From contig NZ_CP114176.1 of the NCBI RefSeq assembly GCF_027186265.1, positions 2,480,001 to 2,544,000 of the forward strand: 64,000 nucleotides of DNA. The letters are read 5' to 3'. The position numbers and the translations under genes were made by a program. The notes below the pieces were generated by a model. It saw only the letters and a program-made list of their open reading frames with translations. It searched no databases and was not told the origin of the DNA. The stretch comes from Lentibacillus daqui. Its GTDB lineage: Bacteria; Bacillota; Bacilli; Bacillales; Amphibacillaceae. Position 1 is the stretch's first letter. Each line of letters opens with the position of its first letter. Below are positions 42,727 to 51,509 of this stretch, one piece after another.

Positions 42727-43215
42727 ATGAACATGAACTTTTATTATCCGCCATATGACGAATACGATGAATATGATGAATATGATGAACGATTTAATAT
42801 GCCCGGTTTCCCCGGGGGATTCCCAGGTGGAGGCCCATCTGGTGGTTTCCCTGGAGGTTTTCCCGGTGGAGGCCCATCCAGTTTTCCTGGAGGATTCCCA
42901 GGTGGAGGTCCATCCGGTTTTCCTGGAGGTCAACCTGGGATACCAGGAGGAGGACAGACTGCTGGAGCACCTACTAGTCCTCCACCATCCTTCATACCAA
43001 CACAACCACAATTCCAAACTTTTGCGGTGGACCCAGGCGCGATTCGAGGCTGCTTGTTCCGCTTCACCTATATATGGCTAAATAATCGGGATTCTTTTTG
43101 GTTTTTCCCTACCTTTGTAGGTCGAAACTCGGTTGCAGGTTTTAGATGGCGTTTCAATAGATGGGTATACTTTGGCATTGACCTTAATCGAATAGTATCG
43201 TTTCAATGTTTTTAA
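42727..43215 (+). CDS. FPGG-repeat protein with conserved aromatic C-terminal domain
   Basis: A 162-residue protein in three parts. The first is an acidic Tyr-rich head with three DEY repeats (residues 11-19). The second is a low-complexity region of FPGG and GGGPS repeats (about 26-77). The third is an aromatic/basic domain of about 65 residues (GCLFRFTYIWLNNRDSFWFF, then GFRWRFNRWVYFGIDL). I recall similar tails in uncharacterised Bacillus proteins. There is no signal peptide, which would fit a mother-cell spore-surface protein, but that is inference. GAGGAGG lies five bases before the ATG; a terminator follows. Confidence 0.75.
   Translation: MNMNFYYPPYDEYDEYDEYDERFNMPGFPGGFPGGGPSGGFPGGFPGGGPSSFPGGFPGGGPSGFPGGQPGIPGGGQTAGAPTSPPPSFIPTQPQFQTFAVDPGAIRGCLFRFTYIWLNNRDSFWFFPTFVGRNSVAGFRWRFNRWVYFGIDLNRIVSFQCF
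42802..42957 (+). repeat. In-gene tandem repeats encoding FPGG/GGGPS
   Basis: G-rich, imperfect repeats of about 15-36 bp (units like GGATTCCCAGGTGGAGG) code the low-complexity part of the protein. Such arrays are prone to length change by slippage. Confidence 0.75.
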
Positions 43216-43293
43216 GTGGTAGATGATTGCAGGTTTCGCTAGGTGTTTCTGTCCGGCAGCCGGGATCGATAGGCACTGCTTTCTTGGCGAAAA

Positions 43294-43330
43294 AAAGGAG
43301 AGTCCTAAGCCATTCAAGGACTCTCCTTCT
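43294..43330. terminator. Bidirectional terminator between FPGG gene and hemY
   Basis: A perfect stem AAGGAGAGTCCT / AGGACTCTCCTT, with an A-run on the left (seven T for the minus strand). Confidence 0.9.
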
Positions 43331-43356
43331 AACAATTCAAGTATCTGTACGAAATT

Positions 43357-44754
43357 CTATTGTAAAAACGACAACACTTCTGAGACCGCCTTTTCTCCCT
43401 GTTCTATACAATCAGGCAAGCCAATTCCTTCGTAGGAGCTTCCGGTTAAAAAGACGCCAGGTAATTGATTCGCTACTTCCTGTCGTACTTGCGCAATACG
43501 TTCCTTGTGACCAACCGTATACTGTGGCATCGCATTTTTCCAGCGTGATATGACACTGAATATTGGTTGTTGTGTAATGTTCATCGTTTGATTCAAATCA
43601 TGTAAGACTATATCGACCATTTCATCATCAGACACATCAACAACGGATTGATCGTTTGGACGGCCAACATAGCAGCGTAACAACACCTTGCCGTCTGGTG
43701 TCGTGGTTGGCCATTTTTTGTGGGTCCAGGTGCAAGCCGTAATCCGAAAATCGCTGTTTCTTGATACAACAAACCCGGTGCCATCAATATCCTTCTTAAT
43801 GGCTGATTGATCAAAAGCCATGGCAACATTCGCCACTGATGTAGCAGGAATCTCATTAAATGTCTTAAAGAAATCATATTGACTAAATATTTTCGGCACA
43901 CTGTAATGCGGCGTAGCCATTATCACAGCATCCGCTTTATAGACATCCCCATTGTCCAATAATACATGGTATCCGTGGTCTTTTTTTTCAATATGATCAA
44001 CCGTTGCGTTTAGTTGAATCATATCACCCAATTGCTCGCGTAATGCGTCAATTAAAGTCTCCAAACCACCGGAAAATGATAAAAACATTCCTTTTTTCGG
44101 CTTCTTTTTCTTCGCTGGCTTCGGTCTGGTTTCCTGCAAACCTTTGATTAAACTGCCATATTCCTGTTCCAACTGATAAAAGTTAGGAAAGGTAGCCATC
44201 AAGCTCATGTCATCAATATCACCAGCATAAATTCCCGATAATAGCGGCTCCATTAAATTTTCAACCAGTTCATCGCCAAAACGATGCCGCAAAAAACGGC
44301 CCAGAGATTGGTCATGCTGTACCTTTCCTTTTGGCAGAGCTAAATCAAGGCCAGCCCGTGCTTTACCTTTCCATGAGGCAATCCCGGAAAACAGGAATGG
44401 CCGCTTTTGCATTGGGATACCCATGAATGAGCCCTTTGGCATTTTGTGCAATTTATGATCAACCAAAATATAGGATTGTCCTGTGCCATTACGAACAAGC
44501 TGATCCTGAATGCCAAGGTTCTCAACCAGTTTGACAGCAGGTTTTTTTCGTTCCAAAAAGGAGTCTGGCCCTTGTTCAATGACAAAACCGTCCCGTTTAT
44601 AGGTCTTGACCTTGCCGCCAACCCGATGACTGGCTTCCACGAGTTTCACTTCATAAGGCAGCTGGCTGGCCTGAATCTCCTTTTGCAGATAGAAAGCCGC
44701 TGTTAATCCAGTAATTCCGCCACCAACGATCAAAATTCGTTTCTGTTTACTCAC
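43357..44754 (-). CDS. hemY: HemY/CgoX, coproporphyrinogen (protoporphyrinogen) oxidase
   Basis: A 465-residue FAD protein of the Gram-positive HemY type. Dinucleotide-binding GGGITGLTAAFYLQ is at the N-terminus, GPDSFLERKKPA follows, and TGSSYEGIGLPDCI sits at the FAD-binding C-terminus. It oxidises coproporphyrinogen III to coproporphyrin III in the Firmicute heme route. The start is GTG and overlaps the hemH stop by four bases (GTGA). It is last gene of hemE-hemH-hemY, with a strong terminator behind. Confidence 0.94.
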   Translation of the reverse strand: MSKQKRILIVGGGITGLTAAFYLQKEIQASQLPYEVKLVEASHRVGGKVKTYKRDGFVIEQGPDSFLERKKPAVKLVENLGIQDQLVRNGTGQSYILVDHKLHKMPKGSFMGIPMQKRPFLFSGIASWKGKARAGLDLALPKGKVQHDQSLGRFLRHRFGDELVENLMEPLLSGIYAGDIDDMSLMATFPNFYQLEQEYGSLIKGLQETRPKPAKKKKPKKGMFLSFSGGLETLIDALREQLGDMIQLNATVDHIEKKDHGYHVLLDNGDVYKADAVIMATPHYSVPKIFSQYDFFKTFNEIPATSVANVAMAFDQSAIKKDIDGTGFVVSRNSDFRITACTWTHKKWPTTTPDGKVLLRCYVGRPNDQSVVDVSDDEMVDIVLHDLNQTMNITQQPIFSVISRWKNAMPQYTVGHKERIAQVRQEVANQLPGVFLTGSSYEGIGLPDCIEQGEKAVSEVLSFLQ

Positions 44755-45692
44755 TTTGCTTCACTTCTTACTTTTTTCATAACGACGGTTGCCAATGCAT
44801 CGATGAATTCTGGCTGGGCATTTGGCATCTCTGGCCGGTGATAGGTTGCACCCAATTCATCACAAACGACTTTACATTCATAATCATTGTCATAAAGCAC
44901 TTCCAGATGATCGGCAATAAAACCAACCGGTGCATACACAAACGAACGATAGCCCTGTTGTTCATACAATTCGCGCGTTAAATCCTGCACATCTGGTCCC
45001 AGCCATGGATCAGGAGTATTTCCTTCACTTTGCCAGCCAATCGCATAATTGGTAATACCGGTTTTCTCGGAAATCAATTTGGCTGTTTCTTTTAATTGGT
45101 CAGGGTATGGATCCCCGTTTTGCAGAATTTTCTCTGGCAAACTATGTGCAGAAATAACCAAACAAGCATTTTCTTTCTCTTCTTCCGGCATCTTGTCGTA
45201 TACTTGATTAATTTGTTTGGCCCAAAAATCAATAAATCCTGGCTCATTATACCAGCTTTCCACGGAAACAATCTTGGGTTTTCCGTGTTTAGCCGCAGCA
45301 TCATTTGCCCGTTGATTGTAAGCCATCACGCTGAACGTCGAATAATGTGGTGCCAGAACGAGCGATACAGCCTCTTCCATACCATCCTTTACCATTTGCT
45401 CGACCGCATCTTCAATAAAGGGTTCAATATGTTTCAAGCCGATATAGACATGAAATTCATATTCATCCTGTTGTTGATTTAGATTTGTTTCCAAAGCTTT
45501 GGCCTGTTCTTCCGTGATTCTGGCCAGCGGGGAAATGCCACCGATTGCTTTGTACCTGCTTTTTAAATCTTCCAGCATTTCCGGTGTTGGTTTCCTGCCA
45601 TGACGAATATCCGTGTAATATCGTTCAATATCCTCTTCTTTGTATGGTGTGCCATAAGCCATAACTAGTAATCCCATTTGCTTTCTTTCCAT
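44751..45692 (-). CDS. hemH: HemH/CpfC, coproporphyrin ferrochelatase
   Basis: A 313-residue ferrochelatase inserting Fe2+ into (copro)porphyrin. Family motifs are MAYGTPYKEEDIERYY, LAPHYSTFSV with the iron-site His, LVISAHSLPEKI, and VYAPVGFIADHLEVLYD. AAAGGATG precedes the ATG; the 3' end overlaps hemY, and hemE is 32 bp upstream. Confidence 0.95.
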   Translation of the reverse strand: MERKQMGLLVMAYGTPYKEEDIERYYTDIRHGRKPTPEMLEDLKSRYKAIGGISPLARITEEQAKALETNLNQQQDEYEFHVYIGLKHIEPFIEDAVEQMVKDGMEEAVSLVLAPHYSTFSVMAYNQRANDAAAKHGKPKIVSVESWYNEPGFIDFWAKQINQVYDKMPEEEKENACLVISAHSLPEKILQNGDPYPDQLKETAKLISEKTGITNYAIGWQSEGNTPDPWLGPDVQDLTRELYEQQGYRSFVYAPVGFIADHLEVLYDNDYECKVVCDELGATYHRPEMPNAQPEFIDALATVVMKKVRSEAK

Positions 45693-45724
45693 GTTCTAAC
45701 ATCCTTTCTGAGCAATGTTGCTGC

Positions 45725-46774
45725 TTATCTTGTCTTCGCTACACTGGAATATGTGTGCACGAGTTCCGTTAGCTGTTTCAATGTTGCCGGTTTAATGTCC
45801 GGAGTTACACCATGCCCCAAATTAAAGACATAGCCACCTGATTGTTTGACACCTTCTGTTAAAATTCCTTTGGTTCGATCCTCAATTGTCTTCCAATCGG
45901 TAAGTAAAATGGCTGGATCCAGATTACCTTGCAATACTTTCGTCACACCCATTTGTCTTGCTTCCGTGATCGAAGTGCGCCAATCAAGTCCAATCACATC
46001 AACCGGCAAATCGTTCCATTCCAGCAGTAAATGCCTTGCACCTACGCCAAATAAAATCAGTGGAACATTTTCCTGTTTTAATTCGGTAAAAATCTGCTTC
46101 ATGACCGGCTTGATAAAGGTCCGATAATCATCCTTGCTAAGCGCTCCAACCCAGGAATCAAACACTTGGATGGCTTTTGCCCCAGCGTGGATTTGTGCTT
46201 TCACATACGTAACAATCATATCTGCCAATTTGTCCATTAAAGGAAACCAGCTTTCAGGACTCTGATACATAAAAGCTTTCGTTTGATGATAATTTTTTGA
46301 AGGGCCGCCTTCTATCATGTAGCTTGCAAGTGTGAAAGGGGCTCCTGTAAAACCGATAAGCGGTACATCAAGCTGTTCCTCGGTCAAGAGACGGATCGTA
46401 TCCAGCACATATGGCACATCCGCTTTTGGATTAATCGTTCCTAACCGATCCACATCCTGGAAATTGCGGATCGGATGATCAATTACCGGCCCGACATTTT
46501 TCTTAATCTCCACGTCAACACCAATTGCCGGTAATGGTGACATGATATCCTTGTACAGGATCGCTGCATCAACGCCATAATGTTCAACTGGCAGACGGGT
46601 CACATAAGCACATAATTCTGGTTGATGGGTAATCTCAAATAAAGAATATTTCTCTTTTAATTTCCGATATTCCTTTTGTGATCTGCCAGCTTGTCGCATA
46701 TACCAGACAGGCGTATAATCCGTTTGCCCGCCTTTGTAGGCTTTAATAATCGCATCATTAATTTGTTTCGCCAT
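45725..46774 (-). CDS. hemE: HemE, uroporphyrinogen decarboxylase
   Basis: A 349-residue enzyme converting uroporphyrinogen III to coproporphyrinogen III. Signatures are PVWYMRQAGRSQKEY near the N-terminus and LIGFTGAPFTLASYMIEGG in the middle. ATG at 46772-46774 (MAKQINDAII) is chosen because AAGGGTG is five bases upstream; in-frame starts further up lack a site. It is first gene of hemEHY, following pbpF as in B. subtilis. Confidence 0.95.
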   Translation of the reverse strand: MAKQINDAIIKAYKGGQTDYTPVWYMRQAGRSQKEYRKLKEKYSLFEITHQPELCAYVTRLPVEHYGVDAAILYKDIMSPLPAIGVDVEIKKNVGPVIDHPIRNFQDVDRLGTINPKADVPYVLDTIRLLTEEQLDVPLIGFTGAPFTLASYMIEGGPSKNYHQTKAFMYQSPESWFPLMDKLADMIVTYVKAQIHAGAKAIQVFDSWVGALSKDDYRTFIKPVMKQIFTELKQENVPLILFGVGARHLLLEWNDLPVDVIGLDWRTSITEARQMGVTKVLQGNLDPAILLTDWKTIEDRTKGILTEGVKQSGGYVFNLGHGVTPDIKPATLKQLTELVHTYSSVAKTR

Positions 46775-46966
46775 TTTTTCACCCTTTTTCATGCTTATCA
46801 CTTGTACAATTAAACATCTTTTTAAAACCAATACTTTCAAGCTTGTGATCTAATGAACTTCCCTAATTACTATACCGATTTCTATTGATTCTGTATAGCA
46901 GTCTACAGTAATTGTCATTAATTTGTCTTTAATTCAATGAAAAAGTTACCTGAACATTCTTTTGGA

Positions 46967-49165
46967 TCACAGGGAAGGTTCGACTACATTCGATCGATTA
47001 CCCTCGGTTTTTGTTAGTGGATCATATGGTACAACGAAATAAGATGGTGGATGAAACATTGAAACATCGCCCACCTCAAATTCATTATCTTGAACAGTGC
47101 CAATTCGCTTGGGAAGTTCTCCCTTTTGTTTCTGATAAATATGATATTCCACTCGATCATCTTGTGCTGCATTCCAGGTTATTTTCCCTTTAACCAGCTG
47201 TAATCCACCGAATTGGTAAGTTATCTTTATTTTTGTTGTTTCCGGCAGTTTGACCGGCTTTGGCACAGTCTTCACATGTTCCGGCTTGGTAAAGGAAGCT
47301 GTTAACGAATTTTGCCTATCCATTTCCGTCAAAATCGCCTTGGTTAACATGGTTGGATACTCGCTACCTCCTGTTAGATAGTGATCCTTATCCGAATCAT
47401 CATAACCCATCCATAATGCACTCACATATTGGGGTGTGTAACCGACAAACCAGGCGTCCTTATCAGTCCCTTCCACGTGTGGGTGCTGGGTAGAACCGGT
47501 TTTTCCTGCCAGAGCTTTGTTATAGTCTCCAGCTTGACCTGTTCCATTTTCCACGACGGACGACAGGATTTCCGTCATGTTCCAGGCAACTTGCGGCGTG
47601 AAAACTTTTTTCGGCTTCGGTTTTGCCCGGAATATCTGTTGATTGTCCCGGTCATAAATCCGATCAATGGTGTGAGCCGAAATCATTTCTCCATTGTGGG
47701 CAAATGTCCCGTAGCTTTGCATCATATCCATTGGTGTTAAACCTTCTTTTAGTCCGCCAAGGGCAATCGATAATCCTTTATCAGGCAGGGTAATCCCCAT
47801 CTTTTTTAGGTACGCTTTAGCATCAGCTATGCCCAAATTATTTAATAACCAGACAGCCGGTGTGTTTTTTGATTGTACTAATGCCTGGTAGATGGACACG
47901 ACACCATCATATTGACCGTCATAATTGGTTGCCGAATACCCGTTGTAATCCTTCTTTTGGTCCGGTATCAATGAATAAGGTTGAAATTTTTTCTTCATCA
48001 TTGCCGGGCCATAGACAGCGATCGGCTTGATGGTTGAACCAGGCTGTCTTTTCACTGTAACCCGATTCAACCCACCAAGTTCATAATCACGACCGCCGAT
48101 TGCAGCAACAATTCCACCGTCTTGTTGATTCATCATGACGAAAGCACCTTGAACCCCCGCGGTATTACCTGGGAAGTAGTCTGGCTTTTGAAATAAGTTA
48201 TAGGCAATTTGCTGGGTTGATTCATCCATATTGACGACAATTCGGTAACCCCCACGCTTTAACTCATCAATCGATAATTCATGCTTATCTGCAGCTTCTT
48301 TCATGACCAGATCCACATAACTGTCAGCCACATGGTTTGTTTCTTCTTGCTTCACATCCAAACCCAATGGCTTATCCTGTGCCTTGGTACGGTCTTCGGT
48401 TGAAATCATTCCGGTATCTTCCATCGCTTGAAGTACCATATTTCTCCGGGTCAATGCCTTTTTAGGATGGTCAATTGGCGAATATCCATTTGGCCCTTTT
48501 GCCATCCCTGCCAGCAATGCACTTTCTGATAGAGTTAAGTCACGTGCCGATTTGGAAAAATACATTTGTGATGCCGTTTCAATACCATATGCACCACGGC
48601 CAAAATACATTTGATTCAAATATAGCCCTAAAATTTCATCCTTGGAAAGATGCCGTTCCAAATAAATGGCTGCCAGTGCTTCCTTTGTTTTTCGCATCAA
48701 CGTTTTATCATTAGTCAAAAATAAATTTTTCGCAAGTTGTTGGGTAATCGTACTTCCACCTTCAACCCTTCCCATTGCAATCACATCTTTGTAAACCGCA
48801 CGAACAGCAGATTTAAAATCAATACCGCCATGCGTGTAAAAACGTCGATCTTCAATGGCAATAAAAGCATTTTTTATATTATCCGGAATATCTTTACGAT
48901 CAATCAATGTACGGTTTTTATGGTAAACAGAGGCAAGCACTTCCCCTTCCTGGGTTTCAATCGTTGTGGTTGCATCCAGTTCCATGTCCTCCTGATCGGC
49001 TATGAAAGCCCCGCCGAAAAAAACAACACCATATCCAATCAACCCTAAAATGAGGAGAAACCCAATGATACTAATGGACCATTTTATTTTTCGCGGTAAT
49101 GACTTCCATCCTCTTTTGGTATGTCGATCACTTCTTCTTTCTATATGCTTGTCGCTTCTTTTCAT
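46967..49165 (-). CDS. pbpF: Class A penicillin-binding protein (PbpF/PBP1A-like)
   Basis: A 732-residue bifunctional peptidoglycan synthase. It has a basic cytoplasmic tail, one membrane helix (about 30-52), a GT51 glycosyltransferase domain (AIEDRRFYTHGGIDFKSA, GGSTITQQLAKNLFL), and a transpeptidase domain with QPGSTIKP (catalytic Ser in the SxxK-type box), QSKNTPA (SxN) and AGKTGSTQ (KTG). A C-terminal beta-sandwich of about 85 residues follows. Position between hmoB and hemE equals B. subtilis pbpF, which is forespore-expressed; I could not identify a clear SigmaG promoter. GAGGTG precedes the ATG. Confidence 0.92.
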   Translation of the reverse strand: MKRSDKHIERRSDRHTKRGWKSLPRKIKWSISIIGFLLILGLIGYGVVFFGGAFIADQEDMELDATTTIETQEGEVLASVYHKNRTLIDRKDIPDNIKNAFIAIEDRRFYTHGGIDFKSAVRAVYKDVIAMGRVEGGSTITQQLAKNLFLTNDKTLMRKTKEALAAIYLERHLSKDEILGLYLNQMYFGRGAYGIETASQMYFSKSARDLTLSESALLAGMAKGPNGYSPIDHPKKALTRRNMVLQAMEDTGMISTEDRTKAQDKPLGLDVKQEETNHVADSYVDLVMKEAADKHELSIDELKRGGYRIVVNMDESTQQIAYNLFQKPDYFPGNTAGVQGAFVMMNQQDGGIVAAIGGRDYELGGLNRVTVKRQPGSTIKPIAVYGPAMMKKKFQPYSLIPDQKKDYNGYSATNYDGQYDGVVSIYQALVQSKNTPAVWLLNNLGIADAKAYLKKMGITLPDKGLSIALGGLKEGLTPMDMMQSYGTFAHNGEMISAHTIDRIYDRDNQQIFRAKPKPKKVFTPQVAWNMTEILSSVVENGTGQAGDYNKALAGKTGSTQHPHVEGTDKDAWFVGYTPQYVSALWMGYDDSDKDHYLTGGSEYPTMLTKAILTEMDRQNSLTASFTKPEHVKTVPKPVKLPETTKIKITYQFGGLQLVKGKITWNAAQDDRVEYHIYQKQKGELPKRIGTVQDNEFEVGDVSMFHPPSYFVVPYDPLTKTEGNRSNVVEPSL

Positions 49166-49355
49166 AGTTCACCTCTACTATCTCATCCATTATACGACAG
49201 AATGTGACAATCGAAAAGCGTTTTAATTACTATTAGATGATAATTATTATTATATGGTAATGTGTTATTTTTCTTTGGTCGAGGGTATACATAATAAGAG
49301 TATGTTCTTAAAGCATCTATAATTTAGGAAACTATTTACGAGAGGAGAATGAAAT

Positions 49356-49850
49356 GTGCATGCATATATGACGAAAGGAACATATGATTTTTTGCAAAAA
49401 CTGCAGGACAAATATCCTGATATCCCATTTTATTTCATGGCAGGCGACTCAGGTACGCTGGCGTATTATGAGGGAAAGGAAAAAAGTGTATTTGTCGCAG
49501 GCAGTGCCTATGACGTGATCGAGTCTCAAGGTGAGATTGCCAAAAAGGGATATGTTGTCATGAACCATATTCCAGTGACTGACGATGGCACGACCAAAGT
49601 GGAAGAACGGTTTAAACAACGCAAAAGCGGACTGGATCATATGCCAGGGTTTCAGGCCTTCCGTCTGCTTCGTCCCCGAAAAGGCAATACATACGTTGTT
49701 GTCACCCAGTGGGCATCTGAACACGATTTCGAAAACTGGAAGAACTCCAGCACTTTTAAAAAGCAGCATCAGAACCAAGCCGCAAAACCACCAGCATATG
49801 TAGCAGCCAAACCATTTATCACAACCTACCAAATGGTCAAACAAGAATAG
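49356..49850 (+). CDS. hmoB: HmoB-type heme-degrading monooxygenase
   Basis: A 164-residue protein resembling B. subtilis HmoB (YhgC): an N-terminal about 60-residue extension and a C-terminal ABM domain with GFQAFRLLRPRKGNTYVVVT and WASEHDFENWKNSSTFKKQH. HmoB opens heme oxidatively and releases iron. The start is GTG at 49356, eight bases after GAGGAG. A nearby ATG in another frame would make only five codons, and the next in-frame ATG is too far. It is divergent from pbpF and beside hemEHY, linking heme breakdown and synthesis. Confidence 0.88.
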   Translation: MHAYMTKGTYDFLQKLQDKYPDIPFYFMAGDSGTLAYYEGKEKSVFVAGSAYDVIESQGEIAKKGYVVMNHIPVTDDGTTKVEERFKQRKSGLDHMPGFQAFRLLRPRKGNTYVVVTQWASEHDFENWKNSSTFKKQHQNQAAKPPAYVAAKPFITTYQMVKQE

Positions 49851-49880
49851 GGACACAGGGACGTTCCTGTGTCCCTATTT
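49846..49880 (+). terminator. Terminator of hmoB
   Basis: A near-perfect palindrome AATAGGGACACAGG / CCTGTGTCCCTATT overlaps the end of the gene and is followed by TTG. A related motif, GTCCCTTTGTCCC, recurs inverted at 50113-50125 on the far side of the 21-bp array. Confidence 0.7.
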
Positions 49881-49922
49881 GACGGGGATTAGTGTAGGAC
49901 CGCTGATGCTGCATAGCATTTT

Positions 49923-50090
49923 TATCAGCGGTTTTGTTTGTTGTATAAGCGACTTTTGTACTTGTATCAGCGGTTTTGCGTGTTCTATCAGCGACTTTTG
50001 CACTTGTATCAGCGGTTTTGAGTGGTCTATCAGCGATTATTTCACTTATATCAGCGGTTTCATGCGTTTTATCAGCTTTCCCGTTTTTTG
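49923..50090. repeat. Helically phased array 1: TATCAGCG core every 21 bp, 8 units
   Basis: The core TATCAGCG (one unit TATAAGCG, the last truncated) starts at 49923, 49944, 49965, 49986, 50007, 50028, 50049 and 50070: seven steps of exactly 21 bp. Between cores the sequence varies, but G-type (GCGGTTTTG) and A-type (GCGACTTTTG or GCGATTATT) units alternate, giving a 42-bp higher period. It lies between the convergent hmoB and thioredoxin genes. It is not CRISPR-like, since there are no unique spacers of CRISPR length. Confidence 0.85.
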
Positions 50091-50129
50091 GTAGGCCCCG
50101 GATGGTTCTCCTGTCCCTTTGTCCCACCA

Positions 50130-50621
50130 TTATTCTACGTGTTCTTTTAAAAAGTGTTGATACATTTGCTTTGTTTCTTCTTCTGTTTGGCCTTCTCCGC
50201 TAATTCGATCGGCTTCTTTCCCATTTTTGTAATAAACAAGTGTTGGGGTTGATTCGATCGCATACGTATCCCATTTATTGTCAAACTCCCAAAGGTTAAG
50301 CTTCTTCACATCCGCGCCAAGATCCTCTGCCAGCGGAACAAGCACTGGTGTCACACGTTGGCAATGCGGGCAAGTTGGACTGTAAAAATAAACAAACATA
50401 TCCTCTTTATTTGCCAATTTCTCATCTAGTTTATCTGGTATGATTTGATTTTGATACATTGGATCATCCAGTTGATCAATTGTCTCCTGTTTCAAATCAT
50501 TTTTTCCGTATGGATTATCATGCTCATCAACTGCTTGTTTGTTTTTAAAAACAGTGACAAAGTACAATGCTGCAAACAACACAACAATTATCACTGCGAA
50601 AATGATCATCTTCTTTTTCAA
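50130..50621 (-). CDS. Membrane-anchored thioredoxin-like protein (CPHC)
   Basis: A 163-residue protein with an N-terminal membrane anchor (about 5-25), a linker and a thioredoxin domain with active site SPTCPHCQRV and cis-Pro ESTPTLVYYKNGKE. CPHC is the DsbA-like dipeptide and suggests an oxidising or exchange role outside the membrane. The start is TTG, overlapping the bdbC stop (TTGA), so it is translated with bdbC, its likely electron acceptor. It stands in the place of BdbD but is closer to short thioredoxins. Confidence 0.85.
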   Translation of the reverse strand: MKKKMIIFAVIIVVLFAALYFVTVFKNKQAVDEHDNPYGKNDLKQETIDQLDDPMYQNQIIPDKLDEKLANKEDMFVYFYSPTCPHCQRVTPVLVPLAEDLGADVKKLNLWEFDNKWDTYAIESTPTLVYYKNGKEADRISGEGQTEEETKQMYQHFLKEHVE

Positions 50622-51055
50622 CGTCCTGCTTCCCCCTTTTGCTGTCTAAGTAAAACCAGATGAAGTACAAAAATAACGATAAATGCAACCCCTGCTAGAA
50701 ATGGGATCGTAATAAATCCAAAGTAATTCACATATTCCGTATTACACGGAATGACCCCGCATGATCCACCAGCTTCCTGTAGGGCGGGCAGTTTTTGCAC
50801 CAAATAGTGATAGATGGATACAAGCAGACCAATCCCGCTTAGGATAAGTCCCGGCAGAGCAATCGCCAAATCCTTTTTGACCATTGCGGCACCATAGATA
50901 ATCACCAATGGATACATCAAAATCCGCTGGAACCAACAGAGTTCACACGGGACATATCCCATAACCTCTGAGAAAAACAAACTACCGACAAACGCAATGA
51001 CTGCTTGTCCCCAAATAACAAACAGAATCGTCTCCCCTGACTTTTCGTTTTTCAT
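50618..51055 (-). CDS. bdbC: BdbC, DsbB-family thiol-disulfide oxidoreductase
   Basis: A 145-residue membrane protein with four helices. The two DsbB cysteine pairs are present: PCELCWFQR in the first loop and CGVIPC in the second. It reoxidises extracytoplasmic thiol oxidases by passing electrons to quinone. It overlaps the thioredoxin-like partner by four bases. In Bacillus, BdbCD is needed for competence pilins and other disulfide proteins; comK is in the same window. Phased array 2 lies about 140 bp upstream. Confidence 0.9.
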   Translation of the reverse strand: MKNEKSGETILFVIWGQAVIAFVGSLFFSEVMGYVPCELCWFQRILMYPLVIIYGAAMVKKDLAIALPGLILSGIGLLVSIYHYLVQKLPALQEAGGSCGVIPCNTEYVNYFGFITIPFLAGVAFIVIFVLHLVLLRQQKGEAGR

Positions 51056-51194
51056 TTATGTAAATCTCCCTTAATTTCAAGATACACCCGTATTATACAG
51101 TGCAACCCTGAAAAAAACAATCAAGGGACATGCGAACAAGAGGCCATTTAAAAAACATTACCGCCAAGAACAGTTCATTGAATTTCCTCCACTT

Positions 51195-51342
51195 AATCAA
51201 CCGTTCGCGCGTTTTGATCGTCTTGTAACTGTTTTCGATCAACTTTCAGCCGTGCCCGATCAACTTTTGGCTACCCTCGATCAACTGTACGTCCGGTTCG
51301 ATCGACTTTTGGCTGTGCCCGATCAACTTTGTATCCGTTGAT
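51195..51342. repeat. Helically phased array 2: ATCAAC core every 21 bp, 7 units
   Basis: The core ATC(A/G)(A/T)C, mostly CGATCAACTTTT, has its A at 51196, 51217, 51238, 51259, 51280, 51301 and 51322: six steps of exactly 21 bp, with variable sequence between. It lies upstream of bdbC and downstream of the PAP2 gene. The rest of 51056-51509 holds no open frame of note. Confidence 0.85.
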
Positions 51343-51509
51343 TGATAATGCAGCTGACCCTTTTCCGTAGTCAAGAAAAGATACTGTGTCTAAAGATTTA
51401 TGAAAGGTTTGTGAATTTTTATCGGCTGGTTTTCTCTATTTATTTTGGTAAGTTGCCTTTGTCCCGGCTGGTGGCTTTTTCAACTTCAAAAACATTCGGA
51501 GGCACTCCC

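Noticed and set aside
42655..43017. Minus-strand open frame rich in Ser/Trp/Thr
   Set aside because: Antisense shadow of the FPGG-repeat gene; repetitive DNA keeps several frames open.
43227..43553. Plus-strand open frames over the hemY 3' end
   Set aside because: They overlap the hemY coding strand and a strong terminator; no ribosome site.
49837..50130. Minus-strand open frame of 97 codons with heptad-like KTADTSA / KVADRTR repeats
   Set aside because: It is the translation of 21-bp array 1; there is no ribosome-binding site, and the related array 3 has alternating 20/21 steps that cannot be read in frame, so coding is not the reason for the repeats.
49923..51342. Phased arrays 1 and 2 as CRISPR arrays
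   Set aside because: The conserved part is only 6-8 bp, the period is 21 bp, there are no unique spacers of normal length and no cas genes nearby.
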